The notes under the pieces are model-generated. The model made no database searches, was not told the origin of the DNA, and saw nothing but the letters and a program-made list of their open reading frames with translations. Below, piece by piece: positions 46,199 through 58,016 of a DNA stretch of 64,000 nucleotides (positions are counted from its first letter, which is position 1; the number at the start of each line of letters is the position of its first letter). A program made the position numbers and the translations under genes. The stretch comes from Benincasa hispida (lineage: Eukaryota; Streptophyta; Magnoliopsida; Cucurbitales; Cucurbitaceae): the NCBI RefSeq assembly GCF_009727055.1, contig NC_052360.1:63788525-63852524 (forward strand). Direction: 5' to 3'.

Positions 46199-46210
46199 TG
46201 GTATCAGAGC
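46199..46210 (+). other. primer binding site, initiator Met tRNA type
   Basis: TGGTATCAGAGC two bases after the LTR end. Confidence 0.88.
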
Positions 46211-46377
46211 GTTAAGTTCAGAGTTTCTTGAATGTCTAAGTATGCTCTATGGTTGCAGCTTTGTTTGAGCTTCCATATTAGAAAAGATTTCTTGGAATGG
46301 GCTGCGATGTTTTATGAATAGTGTGTTCACCATTTGCTGTTTTGCTAGGAAAAGAAGTAGATATATCAAGCTTTATG

Positions 46378-46862
46378 AGTTCGGTAAAGTTTGATGTGGA
46401 GAAATTTGATGAAAGGATCAACTTCGACTTGTGGCAAGTGCAAATCAAGGATTGTTGATATAAGCTGGGTTACATAAGGCCTTGAAGGGAAGACCAGGCA
46501 GTGGTGCTTCTAAAGAGTTAAGTGGTGATGGTGGTCCAGAAGAGTCTAGCGATGGTTCCAATAAAGGTTCTAAGACATCCAACATGAGTGATGAAGATTG
46601 GGAGGAGATGGATTTGAGAGCTGCAAGTGCAATTAGGCTAAATTTGGCTAAGAATGTTCTTACAAATGTGCATGGAATTTTAACAGCCAAAGAACTTTAG
46701 GAGAAGCTTGAAGCAATGTACCAGGAAAAAAGCATCTAAAACCCGTTGTACCTGAAGGAGTAGTTTCACAAGTTGCGAATGGTGGAAGGTACAAAAATTC
46801 ATATCATTTGGCTATTCTCAATGGCATTATTTCTTAGTTGGAGGTGATAAGAGTAAAGATAG
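46378..46862 (+). pseudogene. start of Tnt1/Tork-like copia gag, truncated
   Basis: Begins MSSVKFDVEKFDERINFDLW and soon meets a TGA at an expected coding position (46455). It resumes in another frame with a Ser/Gly-rich spacer and SDEDWEEMDLRAASAIRLNL at about 46587, typical of Tnt1/Tork gag. A TAG follows near 46698. Coding ends abruptly at about 46862, where the minus-strand copia LTR begins, so everything from mid-gag on is displaced or lost. Confidence 0.8.
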
Positions 46863-48813
46863 TGAAGGAACTCTAAAACTAGAGAACCAGTGAGCGAAAG
46901 CAGATCGTTCCAAACTCCATTGTGAAAGAACATAAACATTTATAATCAAACAAACAGATTATGCATCAAGAATAAATTACAACATGCTTCAAAGATTAAA
47001 ATACAAAGGATCGAGTACAATACCTTTGAAGAACCATTTTTTCACGTATTTCCTCAATCAATCACCAACGCGTCCAACAACACAAACGCAACGATCAACT
47101 GGAAGATCCTCGATCACCAACAAGAAGAACTCGATCCTCGACTCTCGAACAGAACTGGACACAACCACTCGATTACCTTGGTATTTTCGATGTGAGAATC
47201 CAAGAGTTGAAGGCTCTGTATGGATTTAGATAGAGGGATGGAGGAAGTAGACGATTGAGTATGCGGCAGAAGGAAGAAATCTATTGTATAGACTTGATAC
47301 TCGATCGTGTAGTAAGTGAGTAACTATCGTATAGAAAACTCGATGACTTATCATTTAGTCTCTCAACAAGTAATCTGATCACTTGATTTGTTATGCATGG
47401 GATGAATAATGAAAACTATTTTCATCTTTATCCATTAGTTGCCATAAACCGTCTAAAACCACCCACTAAAGTGGTTATTGGAGAAAATGAATTATTAATT
47501 ATCTCATAATTAATATACTATAAATAAATACAATAACTAACTTATCTTATTATATTTATAACCTATAGTTTTAATATTGCATCATATACAACATATAAAG
47601 TATAGTTCCTTTTCTCTTTTATGGCATTTAATATAAATCATATTTATATTAATTCCTTCAATCAAATAATAATATATCAAATACATTAAATCAATTATAT
47701 CATATATAGTTGAACTAATTTAATTATATCATATGTAATCAAATTCCCTCTTGTTAATTTGAACATTTCAAACTAACCCAAAAACTGATTCTCAACTTGA
47801 ATCCATTGAGCTACCAAGGGGACCTTATGGACTTGTTGCTTGAAGCTCCAAGGTACGTGAATAACTGACTAAATTCTTTAATCACAATATCCACCATCTG
47901 TTAATTGTCGGACACTCCACTAAGCTACAGATATATTTCTGTGTCCAATTGATATAACCAATCAACAATACGATGACCCTTCACAAATCGCTCGTGAGTA
48001 CAGTTGGGCCAATTTGCCATTTTGCCCCTGTAGTTACATCTAACTTCTTAAGTACCACTGATCCCTCTAATGAACAACCACTATGACTAAACCCTTCTTG
48101 GGCCAAGAGAAGGTGTGGCACCAAATTGTTCAAGCCCCAGAATCAGCCCTTAAGGGAACAATTTATCTACTTACCTCTGCTTCGGGGAAGGAGTGAATTC
48201 ATCTTGTGTATCTGAGTTCCCAGCTCCCGAATAAGACGAATCCCAAAGTGGTAGGTTTGAGTTGGCGATCTGGCCACTTGCACCCATGCAAATCAAATGA
48301 CCGCCCTCATAGGCAGGAGTTCACAACTCACTCAGGATTAAGGTCATGTTACCTATGGTCTCTCAATTATAAACGACGTTATATAACGAGACTAAACATT
48401 TCGTGATCTGGTCTTATACAAACTCCTTTGTATAAAATATCCCCGCTCACATGTCTAATACACGAATGATTTAGATCATACCATTTGTAGCATTTTACAA
48501 CATTTGTAATACCTACAAAGAGGGCCACACTCGTAGTGGTGTCACCAAGATAAGGTTTCCCTCATTTATCCCTATGCTACAGACCATTTAGGTTATCACT
48601 TAAAGCACGATCTACTTGTATGTCTTCACATACTTACTTAAGTTACAACGATAACCATGGATTTTAGTTTATTGGTTTGTGGGTAATGCAACTAAAATAT
48701 CTCATAGAATGAAGTGAATAAAATATCTCATATTATAAATCACAAAGAGTTTATTCATATAAGTGTTTACAAACTACAGGACCCTACGAGATTTAAGATA
48801 TCAACCCCAAATA
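46863..48813 (-). repeat. 3' LTR of the large copia element, about 1.95 kb
   Basis: On the minus strand it begins near TATTTGGGGTTGAT, just after the purine-rich CAAGTGGGAGA, and ends ...GAGTTCCTTCA at 46863. Much of it matches 7683-9522 in the opposite direction and the left part of 16541-17522. It contains palindromic and AT-rich stretches (47490-47720). Confidence 0.78.
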
Positions 48814-48899
48814 TCTCCCACTTGTCCTAAAGCTACACAAATTGTACATAAATCAATAAACTAGGGCACAAACAAACAGTACAACATCTCTCACTTGCC

Positions 48900-50734
48900 C
48901 TAGTCCAGTCGTGGTTGGTCCCATAGACCCATACTCTGCAGGTGACTTTTAAACACTGTAGTTGTGAGAGTATCCGTAAACGGATTAGTAACGTTGGGCT
49001 TCAAAGCTATCTTTGTGACAATCACGTCCCCTCGATGCACAATCTCTCGGATGAGATGGTATTTCCACTCTTTGTGCTGGCCACACTTATGACTCCGAGG
49101 CTCATAGAAATTCGCCACAACACCACTATTATCACAATAAAGGGTGATGGGCCTAGACATGTCTGAAACAACTTCCAAATCAGTCAGGAACTTCTTGAGC
49201 CAAACAATCTCCTTAGCAGCTTCACAAGCTTCTACATAATCAGCCTCTATGGTGGAGTCAGCGATGCAACCCTGTTTTGTGCTTCGCCATACTACATCCC
49301 CTCCGTTAAGAGTGAACATCGATCCTGAAGTGGATTTCCGAGAATCCTTATCAATCTGAAAATCAGAGTCTGTGTATTCTGTAAGGATCAAATCCTTAGA
49401 ACCATACACAAGCTTGTAGTCCCTCGTTCTCCGAAGATACTTGAGGATGTTCTTGACGGCTGTCTAGTGGCCCTGTTCTGGATTAGACTGATATCTATTG
49501 ACTATCCCCACAGCGTAGCAGATGTCAGGTCTAGTACATAACATCACGTACATAAAACTACCTACGACAGATGCATAGGGGACCCGTCTCATTTTCTCAA
49601 CCTCTTGAAATGTTTTAGGACACTGTTCCTTAGATAATTTAACTCCATGTCGAAAAGGTAATAGGCCCTTCTTGGAGTTCTGTATCGTGTACTTGATCAA
49701 CATCTTGTCAATGTATGATGTCTAAAACGGTGTTAGCATTTTGTTCTTTCGATCCCGAAATATTTGAATCCCAAGAACAAACTGGGCCTCTCCCAAATCT
49801 TTCATTTGCATTGGGTCGCTAGCCAGTTCTTAACTGAAGTCAGTACACCTACGTCATTCCCAATGAGTAGGATATTGTCTAAATACAACACTAGGAAAAC
49901 TACTGAACTGTTGATGATTTTCTTGTAGACACAAGGTTCATCAACGTTTTGGTCAAAGCCATATGATTTTCCTATTTTAGACCATAAATGGACTGATTCA
50001 GCTTGTCAACCTTTTACTCTTGACCTTGGGCTATGAATCCCTTAGGTTGCACCATATAAATGGTCTTCTTAAGATTTCCATTTAGAAAACCAGTCTTGAC
50101 ATTCATTTTCCATATCTCATAGTCATAATATGAGGCAATGGATAGGAGGATGCGGATAGACTTAAGCATGGCAACAGGTGAGAAAGTCTCCTCATAGTCA
50201 ACTCTCTCTACTTGGGTATAACCCTTTGCCACAAGTCTAGCCTTGAAGGTTTGCACATTCCTATCAGTACCCCGTTTCCTCTTGTAGATCCATTTACAAC
50301 CTATAGGTTTAACCCCATCAGATTGATCTACAAGATCCCAAACTGAGTTGAAGTACATAGATTCCATTTCGAGATCCATGGCTTTGACCCATTCATCTCT
50401 GTCAACATCCTTCATTTCCTTCTTGTAAGACAACGGATCCTTAACCTCGCCATCAGCTACCATAGCCAGGATTTCAGTTAAACCTATATAGCGAATAGGT
50501 GGGTTCGCAACCCTCCCACTACGTCGAGGTTCCCTCAACTCTTGAGGTCGATTTGACCTACTAGATGAACTTCCATCAACAACTCTTGTTGATGTAGCAG
50601 GCTCTTCAACAACTCTTGTTGAAGACTCAGTAGTTTCTTTGGAAAACTCATTCAACACGATTTTGCTTCTAGGATTGTGCTCCCTTATATGAACCTTCTC
50701 AAGAAAAGTAGTGTTTGTAGATACAAACACTTTG
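48900..50734 (-). pseudogene. copia RT and RNase H of the large element
   Basis: From 50730 down: linker, then WVKAMDLEMESMYFNSVWDL and CKWIYKRKRGTD (RT start). After the frame breaks near 50014, the catalytic box near 49880 reads LYLDNIL rather than YVDD. From 49703: YASVVGSFMYVMLCTRPDIC. From 49409: RNase H with YTDSDFQIDKDSRKSTSGS, TIEADYVEACEAAKEI and WKYHLIREIV. Three breaks in total. The changed Asp-Asn in the catalytic box would itself inactivate RT. Confidence 0.85.
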
Positions 50735-50739
50735 TTTCC

Positions 50740-50942
50740 TTTTGAAATACATAACTCTTTCTTTTATTTCTTGTGATTATTTTACAAGAGGGAGTACCTT
50801 TTTTATATACAACTATGATAGTTAAGTATGGAAAAACCTATAACAGTAAAAAATTGTACATAAGGTAAGAATGAAAATAAAACCTAATTACAGGGAATAA
50901 AATCATATGTACAAGGTAGGAGGAGATTTTCCATAATCAACA
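50740..50942 (-). repeat. 3' LTR of the nested copia element
   Basis: TTTTGAAATACATAACTC...CCATAATCAACA; its first bases TT replace the TG of the other copy. Followed by CTCCCCTTCAAG, the complement of a polypurine tract. Confidence 0.9.
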
Positions 50943-50949
50943 CTCCCCT

Positions 50950-52923
50950 TCAAGTTGGGCGATATATGTTGATTAGGTCTAGCTTGGTTTTTAAGTCTTC
51001 AAACATATTCTTGAATAGGGTTTTTGTTAGTATGTCAGCAATATGCCTCTTGGTAGGTATGTAGTTGAGTGAGATACTTTTGTTTTCAATTTTCTCTTTA
51101 ATAAAGTGTTGATCAATGTCCACATGCTTTATGCGATCATGATGGACTGGGTCTTTGGTGATACTGATAGCAGCTTGATTATCACAGTGTACCTCCATTG
51201 GTCCTTCTGATTTGATTTTAAGTTCAGGTAGAATGCTTTTGAGCCACATTCCTTCTAGGGTTGGGTTGGATTAGATTTTATTTTGGGTTGGATTGGGTTA
51301 AAAATGTTAAAAAAATATTAAATTCGGGGTGGGTCTCGGGTTATCTCATTTCAGGGTCAGGTCGACCCGACCCGACCTGAATATATATATATAAATAAAA
51401 GTAATGAAAAAAACAGTCAAATTAAAAAAAAAAAAGAACCGGTGACCCAACCCGGAAATTTTGGGTTGGGTTGGGTTGGGTTGAGTTGACCCTCCAAAAA
51501 AGAACTAATAGGGTTCATTATTAGCCAACTCGAGTTTTTGGGTTGGTCCACAAAAATCTTCCAACCCGGCCCAACCCGAACTATGTACATCCCTAATTCC
51601 TTCACATATTCCTTGAGCTAGAGCTCTTAGTTCTGCTTCGACACTTCTCCTGGATACTACAAATTGTTTCTTGCTTCGCTAGGTGACTAAATTCCCCCAA
51701 ACAAAGGTGCAATATGCAGAAGTTGAGCTTCTGTCTATTTTTTAGCTTGCCTAATCGGCATCTGTGAAGATTTCGATTTTTCTTTTCTTAGATTTCTTGA
51801 AGTATAATCCCTCTCCTAGAGTTTCTTTCAAGTACCAGAGTATTCTGTATACAGCTTGCATATTGTCTTATGTTGGACTGTTCATAAATTGACTTACAAA
51901 GCTAACTGCAAAACAGATATCAGGTCTTATATGAGTTAGGTAAATCAATTTTTCAACTAGTCTTTGATACTAATCTTTTTTAACCATTTTGTGATTGTTT
52001 TCTTTGATTATGTGATTGTTTGTGTCAATTGGAGTATTAGCAGGTTTGCATCCAAGCATTCCAGTTTCCTTTAACAGGTCAAACACATATTTTCTTTGAG
52101 AAATGCTTAAGCCTGTTTTTGAGCGGGTTACTTCCATTCCTAGGAAGTATTTAAGGTTGCTTAAGTCTTTTACTTCAAATTCCTTAGCTAAGAGAAGTTT
52201 TAGATTTCTTATTTCTTCTTCATGGTCTCCTATAAGAATAATGTCATCTACATAGGCAATGATAATTGCTATTTTACTCGTGCAAGAATGTTTGACGAAG
52301 AGAGTATGGTCAGATTGACATTGTAAGTATCCGTTTTCCTTTACTACTCTTGAGAATTTATCAAACCCCACCCTAGGGGATTGTTTTAGGCTATATAGGG
52401 ATTTTTTGAGTTTGCATACCTTATTTATGGTTTGAATAGATTCTATACCGGCCGGTATATCCATATACACTTCTTCTTCTAAGTCTCCATTAAGGAAGAC
52501 ATTCTTTATGTCTAATTGGTGAAGAACCCAATCATTGTTCACAACTAAGGAAACAAGGACACGAATAGTATTTAATTTTTCCACCGGGGCAAATGTCTCT
52601 TGATAGTCAATTCCATAGGATTGGGTGAATTCTTTGGCCACGAGTCTAGCTTTGAACCTATCTATTTCTCCATCAACCTTGTACTTGATGGTGAAGATCC
52701 ATTTGCATCCTACTGTTTTCTTTCCTAGCGGTAAGTTTGTTATTTCCCATGTGTTGTTCTTTTCCAAGGCCTTTATTTCGTCTAATACAACTTGCTTCCA
52801 ATTAATGTCCTTGAGGGCTTCATAGACATTGTTTGGAATGTAAACTTGGGATAGTGTAGTTGTGAATGTTTTAAACTTGGGAGAGAGGTTTTTGTAGGAT
52901 AGGTAGTTTTGGATGGGATGCAT
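50950..52923 (-). pseudogene. RT and RNase H of the nested copia element
   Basis: RT is open for 317 codons (52923-51970): WKQVVLDEIKALEKNNTWEI, then GCKWIFTIKYKVDGEIDRFK, and an intact IAYVDDIILIGDH catalytic box near 52250. A stop near 51970 is followed by RT end and RNase H in the same region with several stops (DAD and EAEL catalytic surroundings near 51750-51640). RNase H is then split at 51595-51256 by a MITE. Its end (VHCDNQAAISI, DRIKHVDIDQHFIKEKI, IPTKRHIADILTKTL) is open from 51249 to 50950. Confidence 0.87.
51256..51595. mobile_element. hAT-type MITE, 340 bp, perfect 8-bp TSD
   Basis: Begins TAGGGTTGGGTTGG and ends ...TACATCCCTA. The 8-bp direct repeat ATTCCTTC at 51248-51255 and 51596-51603 is exact, as expected for the hAT superfamily. 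Terminal inverted repeat is short (TAGGG). The interior has facing GGGTTGGG and CCCAACCC runs. It has no coding capacity. Confidence 0.9.
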
Positions 52924-53099
52924 CGTACAGGTTCTTACCCCTTTCGTTTTTGCAATGGGAAGATCAATGTCTTTAGTTGTGTCTTCAGTAGGAGTTTCAG
53001 CTGTGGAGTTGGAGACATGATTTTCCTGTATTTCGGTTGGATTTTTATTGAGTACTAGTGTACATTCAAGGGCGTACTTCCTTCTAATATAGACTATAG

Positions 53100-54690
53100 G
53101 ATCTTTTCTACTTTCCGGTGGCCTTGATTGGGAATATCTATTTCATGTATATAAGGAACACACGAAGCGCTCTCTTCAATAAGATCTAGTTTTTGGTTTC
53201 CTTCGTTTTCCTTCGTTTTTCGTTTTTTATGAAGGTGGAAGGTTCAGTGGTATCCTGCTTTTTGAAGTAAGGTTGGGTTTCAAAGAAGGTTACATCCATG
53301 GATGAATAAAACTTTTTTGTAGTTGGTGAATAGCATTTGTATCCCTTTTGGCTTGGAGCATAGCCGAGAAAGATGCATTTTATTGCCTTAGGATCTAACT
53401 TACTCCTATTGGGTCTATGATCTTGGACAAAAACTGTGCAACCAAATATTTTTAAAGGGACTTGAGAAAATAATCTAACATGAGGAAATACTTCCTTAAG
53501 TTTTTGTAAAGGGGTTTTGATGCCTAATATTCGAGAGGAAATTTTATTAATAAGATAGGTGGCTATTAGAACCGCTTCTCCCTAGAAATAATGGGGGGTG
53601 TTGGCGTGACACATTAAAGTTCTAGAAACTTCTAGAAGATGTCTGTTTTTTCTCTCCCCAATTCCATTTTGCTGAGGAGTGTTAGGACATGTACTCAGGT
53701 AGGCAATACCCTTTTCGTTTAAATTTTTTTTAAGGAAGTGTTAAAATAATCCTTAGCATTGTCAGTGTGAAGGATTTGGATTTTGGTGTCAAAGAGATTA
53801 AGAATCATGGCAAACAGATTCTGGAAGATGGAAGTAACTTTAGATTTTTCTTTCATTAAAAAAACCCAAGTAAGTCTAGTATGATCATCGATAAATGAAA
53901 CAAACCATTTAGCTCATGTTACATTCTGAACTCTACTAGGTCCCCAAACATCACTATGCATCATAGAAAAGGGATAAGAGGGTTTATATGCGCTTACCGG
54001 ATATGAGGATCAAGCCAACTTTGCCATTTCACAAGACTCACATTGAAACACCTGAGAACTTTTATTGAAAATATCTAGAAACATTCGTTTCAAATATAGA
54101 AAATTGGGATGTCTTAAACGATTATGCCATAACATTATTGTACTATCATAATTGTCTTTAGAAGCAACAAAAGTATATATACTAACATAATTATCTTTAG
54201 AGACAACAAAATTAGATGTACTATCATAATAGTCTTTAGAAATAAAATGAGATTTGCTAAGACCTAACTCCTTGACTTGTGGCTTAAGAGCATTTAGTAT
54301 GTAGAGACCAGAGGTTTCCTTAGCATTGCCAATCATCTTCCCCGAATTCAAATCCTGAAATATGCAATTATGTGAATAGAAAGTTGCATTGCAATTTTTC
54401 GTAGATGTTAGTTTGCTTATGAAAAGAAGATTGCATTTAAGATTTGGGACATGCAACACATTCTCTAATATTAGATCTTTAAATATAGCACATTACCAAT
54501 TCTCATTACTTTAGAATAGGTACCATCGGCAATTTTAATAGTAATTTGACTGTTATAGTGTGTGTAGTTAGTTAAAAGTGAGATGTCACATGTCATGTGA
54601 TCTGATGCACCAGAGTCAATAATCCAAGTACTACAATTTTCTTTGGTTGCATTAAGGGCCCAAAGAAAGTTACCTGATTGTGCCATTGTT
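53100..54690 (-). pseudogene. protease and integrase of the nested copia element
   Basis: From 54686: protease with the Asp-Ser-Gly triplet at 54609-54617 (WIIDSGASDHMT). From 54459: GAG-pre-integrase with LWHNRLRHPNFLYLKRMF near 54130 and the Cys pair CESCEMAKLA near 54030. The integrase core and C-terminus (53990-53280) are readable only across frame changes (for example a MHSDVWGPS-like stretch near 53950). The part near 53100-53270 is the variable linker to RT. Confidence 0.8.
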
Positions 54691-54699
54691 GCTACGCTG

Positions 54700-55746
54700 G
54701 TTTCTGATGTCTTTTGAGTAGGTTTTAGTTAGCCGAATAATTTTTGGAGAAGATCCAACTGCTCCTTAGTAAACAGATTATATTCAGGGTTGATGTTACC
54801 TTCTGATGATGTACTTGCTTGATATGCCTTTCCACGTCTGTCTCCTGCACCTTTGTTAGGCTTCCAATCTGGAGGTTTTCCATGAATATCCCAACACACT
54901 TCTTTAGTGTGTCCTGGTTTTATACAGTGTTCACACCATGGTCTTGGTTTTCATTGCCGATTTTAGTTCCTGTGTAGTTCTGGTTTTGATTATAACGATG
55001 ATCATGAGTATTTGTACGTACCTCATTACCAAGGTTCGAGCAAGTAAGGCTGATCCTTCAGATTCAGAGATTGCAATCACTCATAACATTAGTTTCTTCC
55101 TACTTTCTTCTCTTCGTACTTCCGCAAACACTTCTCTGATGTTAGGTAATGGTTTAATAGCTAAGATTTTACCATGTACCTCATCGAGTTCTTTATTAAG
55201 CCCAAGCAGGAATTTGAACACTCGTTTCTTTTCAACTATCTTTTTTAATGTAACTTCATCTGCAGTGCACTCCCACTTATGGCTTTAAAAAACATCCAGT
55301 TGCTGCCAAAGGCGAGATAGTTGAGTGAAATAGTTAGTGACTTACATATCCCCTTGCCGTAGCTCATGGATTTTTCCTTCAATTTCAAATGACTTTGCAG
55401 TATTTTCTTGGTCAGAATAAGTTTCACGGGCTGCTTCCCAAATTTCACTTGCAGTTGAGAAGAATAAAAATCCTTCACCAATCTCTGTCGTCATGGAGTT
55501 GATTAGCCATGACATAACCATATTATTTTCCGCTTTCCATGTTTTGTATCTTTGATCAGGTTGGTCTGGGATAGGAAATTTGCTTGAGAGGTAGTATTCC
55601 TTTCCTTTTCCACATATGAACATCATGACTGATTGTGACCAATGTAGATAATTTCTTCCATTTAATTTGTGATTAGTGATTGGAAGAATGGTTCCTTCAG
55701 TATTATTAGAATTTATGGAAGTCATAGAAAAATAGATGATTGGCAA
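54700..55746 (-). pseudogene. gag of the nested copia element
   Basis: From 55746: a gag N-terminus with ITNHKLNGRNYLHWSQSV, then a core with WLINSMTTEIGEGFLFFSTA and EIWEAARETYSDQENTAK, interrupted near 55340. Later parts, including a Cys/His nucleocapsid near 54940-54890 (CEHCIK-like), are in shifted frames. The domain type is the UBN2-like gag also seen in the intron-1 element. Confidence 0.78.
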
Positions 55747-55799
55747 AACAAGAAATTAAGGATGAAATAGGGGAAAATAAAAATGAAAACTTATAAAGA

Positions 55800-55990
55800 A
55801 AACCTCTCCAGACCCGGTTTTTGTCAAATATTGCTCCAGACCTGGTTTATCGACCCGATTAGGTTAAAAAAAATGAAAAATGTTGCTCCAGACCGGGTTA
55901 AATCTGCTCCAAACCCAGTTGTTGCTCCAGACCCAGTTAAACTCTACTCCAAACTCGGTTTCAATGAGTTGCTCCAGACTCGACCTGATC
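55800..55990 (-). repeat. short direct repeats in the nested copia leader
   Basis: About six imperfect copies of TGCTCCAGACCCGGTT, and two of TCGACCCGATTAGGTT, lie between the gag start and the primer site. Confidence 0.7.
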
Positions 55991-56442
55991 AGGCTGACCA
56001 AACTTATCGACCCGATTAGGTTTAAAGTCTGCTCGACTTTATCACGTTCTTCCTTAACACGATCCGACTCGGTTCAGTAGTCGATCGCCACTCTGCATCC
56101 ACGATCAGCGACCACCCACGAACGGAGACGACGCTTACGAGAATCGGTACACCACGATCGAAGACTTTGAGCCACAGTTGACCAACTTCAAATATAAAAG
56201 TTTAAAGAATTTATTGATGAACGAGCTTCGTGGTGTTCGGTCGAAGAATGTGTTTTCAGTCGGGAATGCTTCGATTAGTACCAACCATTCATGAGAGTTG
56301 GAGTACCAGTTTGCTTCGGACGTGAAGCTTCAAAGAATCTGATGTACTGCTTCAAAGAAAACGGTACGTTTGAGATTTCAACGTTAATTTTTTTCTTCTA
56401 GGGTTTTAGACGTGAAACCAATAGAAAAGATTCAAAGAGATG

Positions 56443-56454
56443 GCTCTAATACCA
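56443..56454 (-). other. primer binding site, initiator Met tRNA type
   Basis: Minus strand TGGTATTAGAGC, one change from TGGTATCAGAGC, directly next to the 5' LTR. Confidence 0.85.
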
Positions 56455-56657
56455 TGTTGAAATACATAACTCTTTCTTTTATTTCTTGTGATTATTTTAC
56501 AAGAGGGAGCACCCCTTTTATATACAACTATGATAGTTAAGTATGGAAAAACCTATGACAGTAAAAAATTGTACATAAGGTAAGAATAAAAATAAAACCT
56601 AATTACAAGGAATAAAATCATATGTACAAGGTAGGAGGAGATTTTCCATAATCAACA
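56455..56657 (-). repeat. 5' LTR of the nested copia element
   Basis: TGTTGAAATACATAACTC...CCATAATCAACA, 203 bp, TG...CA ends, the same length as the partner at 50740-50942. Confidence 0.9.
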
Positions 56658-56662
56658 TTTCC

Positions 56663-57561
56663 TTAAGATCATAAAAGTAACCCCCTCATGTCCCTTTGGG
56701 GTAGCCTACAAATAGGCACAACCTCGAACGTGGTTCCAGTTTCTTAAGATTAGCCTCAAGCACATATGTTGTGCAACCCCAGATGCAGAAGTGACGTAAA
56801 CTAGCTTTACGCCCGTTCCACAACTCCAAAGTTGTTCTGGCAACACTCTTGGAGGGAACACAATTTAGGATGTATGTTGCAGTCTCTAGTGCAAAACCCC
56901 AAAACGAGTCCGGTAAGGAAGCGTAATTCATCATCGATCAAACCATGTCCAACAGAGTTCGATTTCTCCTCTCCGATACACCATTTGTTAAGGTGTATCA
57001 GGTGCTGAGAGTTGGAAAATGATTCCATGTTCTATCATATAGTTCTGGAACTCAGAATTCAAAAACTCTCCACCCCAATCAGATCAAAGTGTTTTAATCC
57101 TTTTACTTAATGTGTTTTCAACTTCAGTCTTGAACTCTTTGAACCTTTCAAAGGATTTAGACTTATGTTGCATTAAATAAACATACCCATACCTCAAATA
57201 ATCATTAGTAAAAGTGATGAAATACTCATAGCCTCCCTTGGCTCACACATTTATTGGACCACAAAGGTCTAATGTACTAACTTTAGAGGCTCTTTGGCCT
57301 TTTAACCTTTCTAGTAAAGGTCTTTTAGTTATTTTGCCTTCAAGGCATGACACGCACATAGGTAAAGAATTTTCTTTTAACTTGTTTTAGAAGTCCATTC
57401 TTCACCAACCTCCCAATCCTATTGAGATCAATGTGCTCTAAACCTAGGTGCTTAAGTTGGGCATTTTCTTTAGGAGAAACTTTAAGTTGTTTGTTTTGAG
57501 TTATGACAGTTTTAAATATCTCTATGTTATAGAGGGAATTTATTGCTAATGGTCTTAGCAT
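56663..57561 (-). pseudogene. integrase of the large copia element
   Basis: From 57561: the zinc-binding start (LEHIDLNRIGRLVKNGLL). From about 57280 to 57000 the core is in broken frames. From 56934: the end of the core, SLPDSFWGFALETATYILN, then WNGRKASLRHFCIWGC and SRLCLFVGYPKGT. It ends at the target site of the nested element. Confidence 0.82.
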
Positions 57562-57584
57562 ATATAAATTATTTTTTAGTTGAG

Positions 57585-58016
57585 CTAAACATATATCAAC
57601 ACCATCTTCCGAAATTTTACTGAAAATTTTAAGGTGTATTTATATTCAAGTAATGATTTTACAGAAATTAAGTTCCTCTTTAACTCGAAAACTACATACA
57701 AATCATTCAAAATGATAAATCTATTCTGTAAAGTCAACCAGAGGCCTCCCATTGCCACAGTCGAGGCGACGTGCCCGGTGCCAACTCGCATTGTCATCTC
57801 ACCAGCCTTAAGCTGCCGCCAGGATCTAATCCCCCGAAATGAAGAACAAACATGGTTAGTGGCCCCAGAGTCTATAGTCCAAGCAGAATCATCATTTTCC
57901 ACTAAACAAGTCTCCAAATTTAGTAAATTGTATTTACCTAGTTTGGCTTTCTTCTTCTCCTTCAAATAATGTGTGTAGTTCCACTTCAGTGCCCATCTTG
58001 GTTGCAGTGGAAACAT
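57585..58016 (-). pseudogene. protease region of the large copia element
   Basis: The minus strand has the Asp-Ser-Gly triplet at 57864-57872 (WTIDSGATNHVC), followed by the protease fold (VGTGHVASTVAMGGLWLTL, DLYVVFELKRNLISV). The frame is open over 143 codons, so protease is well preserved. It overlaps the end of gag in another frame. Confidence 0.82.

Larger units (their letters stand above)
50740..56657 (-). mobile_element. nested Ty1/copia element, 5.9 kb, with both LTRs and 5-bp TSD
   Basis: 203-bp LTRs at both ends (about seven differences by eye) and a perfect direct repeat TTTCC at 50735-50739 and 56658-56662. The minus strand carries a primer site, leader, gag, protease, integrase, RT and RNase H in copia order. 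It separates the RT and integrase of the large host element. Its short LTRs, tRNA-Met primer and gag type resemble the intron-1 element, although the families are distinct. A MITE sits in its RNase H. The frames have scattered stops, so this copy is not autonomous. Confidence 0.92.

Noticed and set aside
51256..51595. Telomere-like array because of the GGGTTGGG runs
   Set aside because: Plant telomeres are TTTAGGG; the block has an exact 8-bp target duplication and inverted ends, so it is a MITE.
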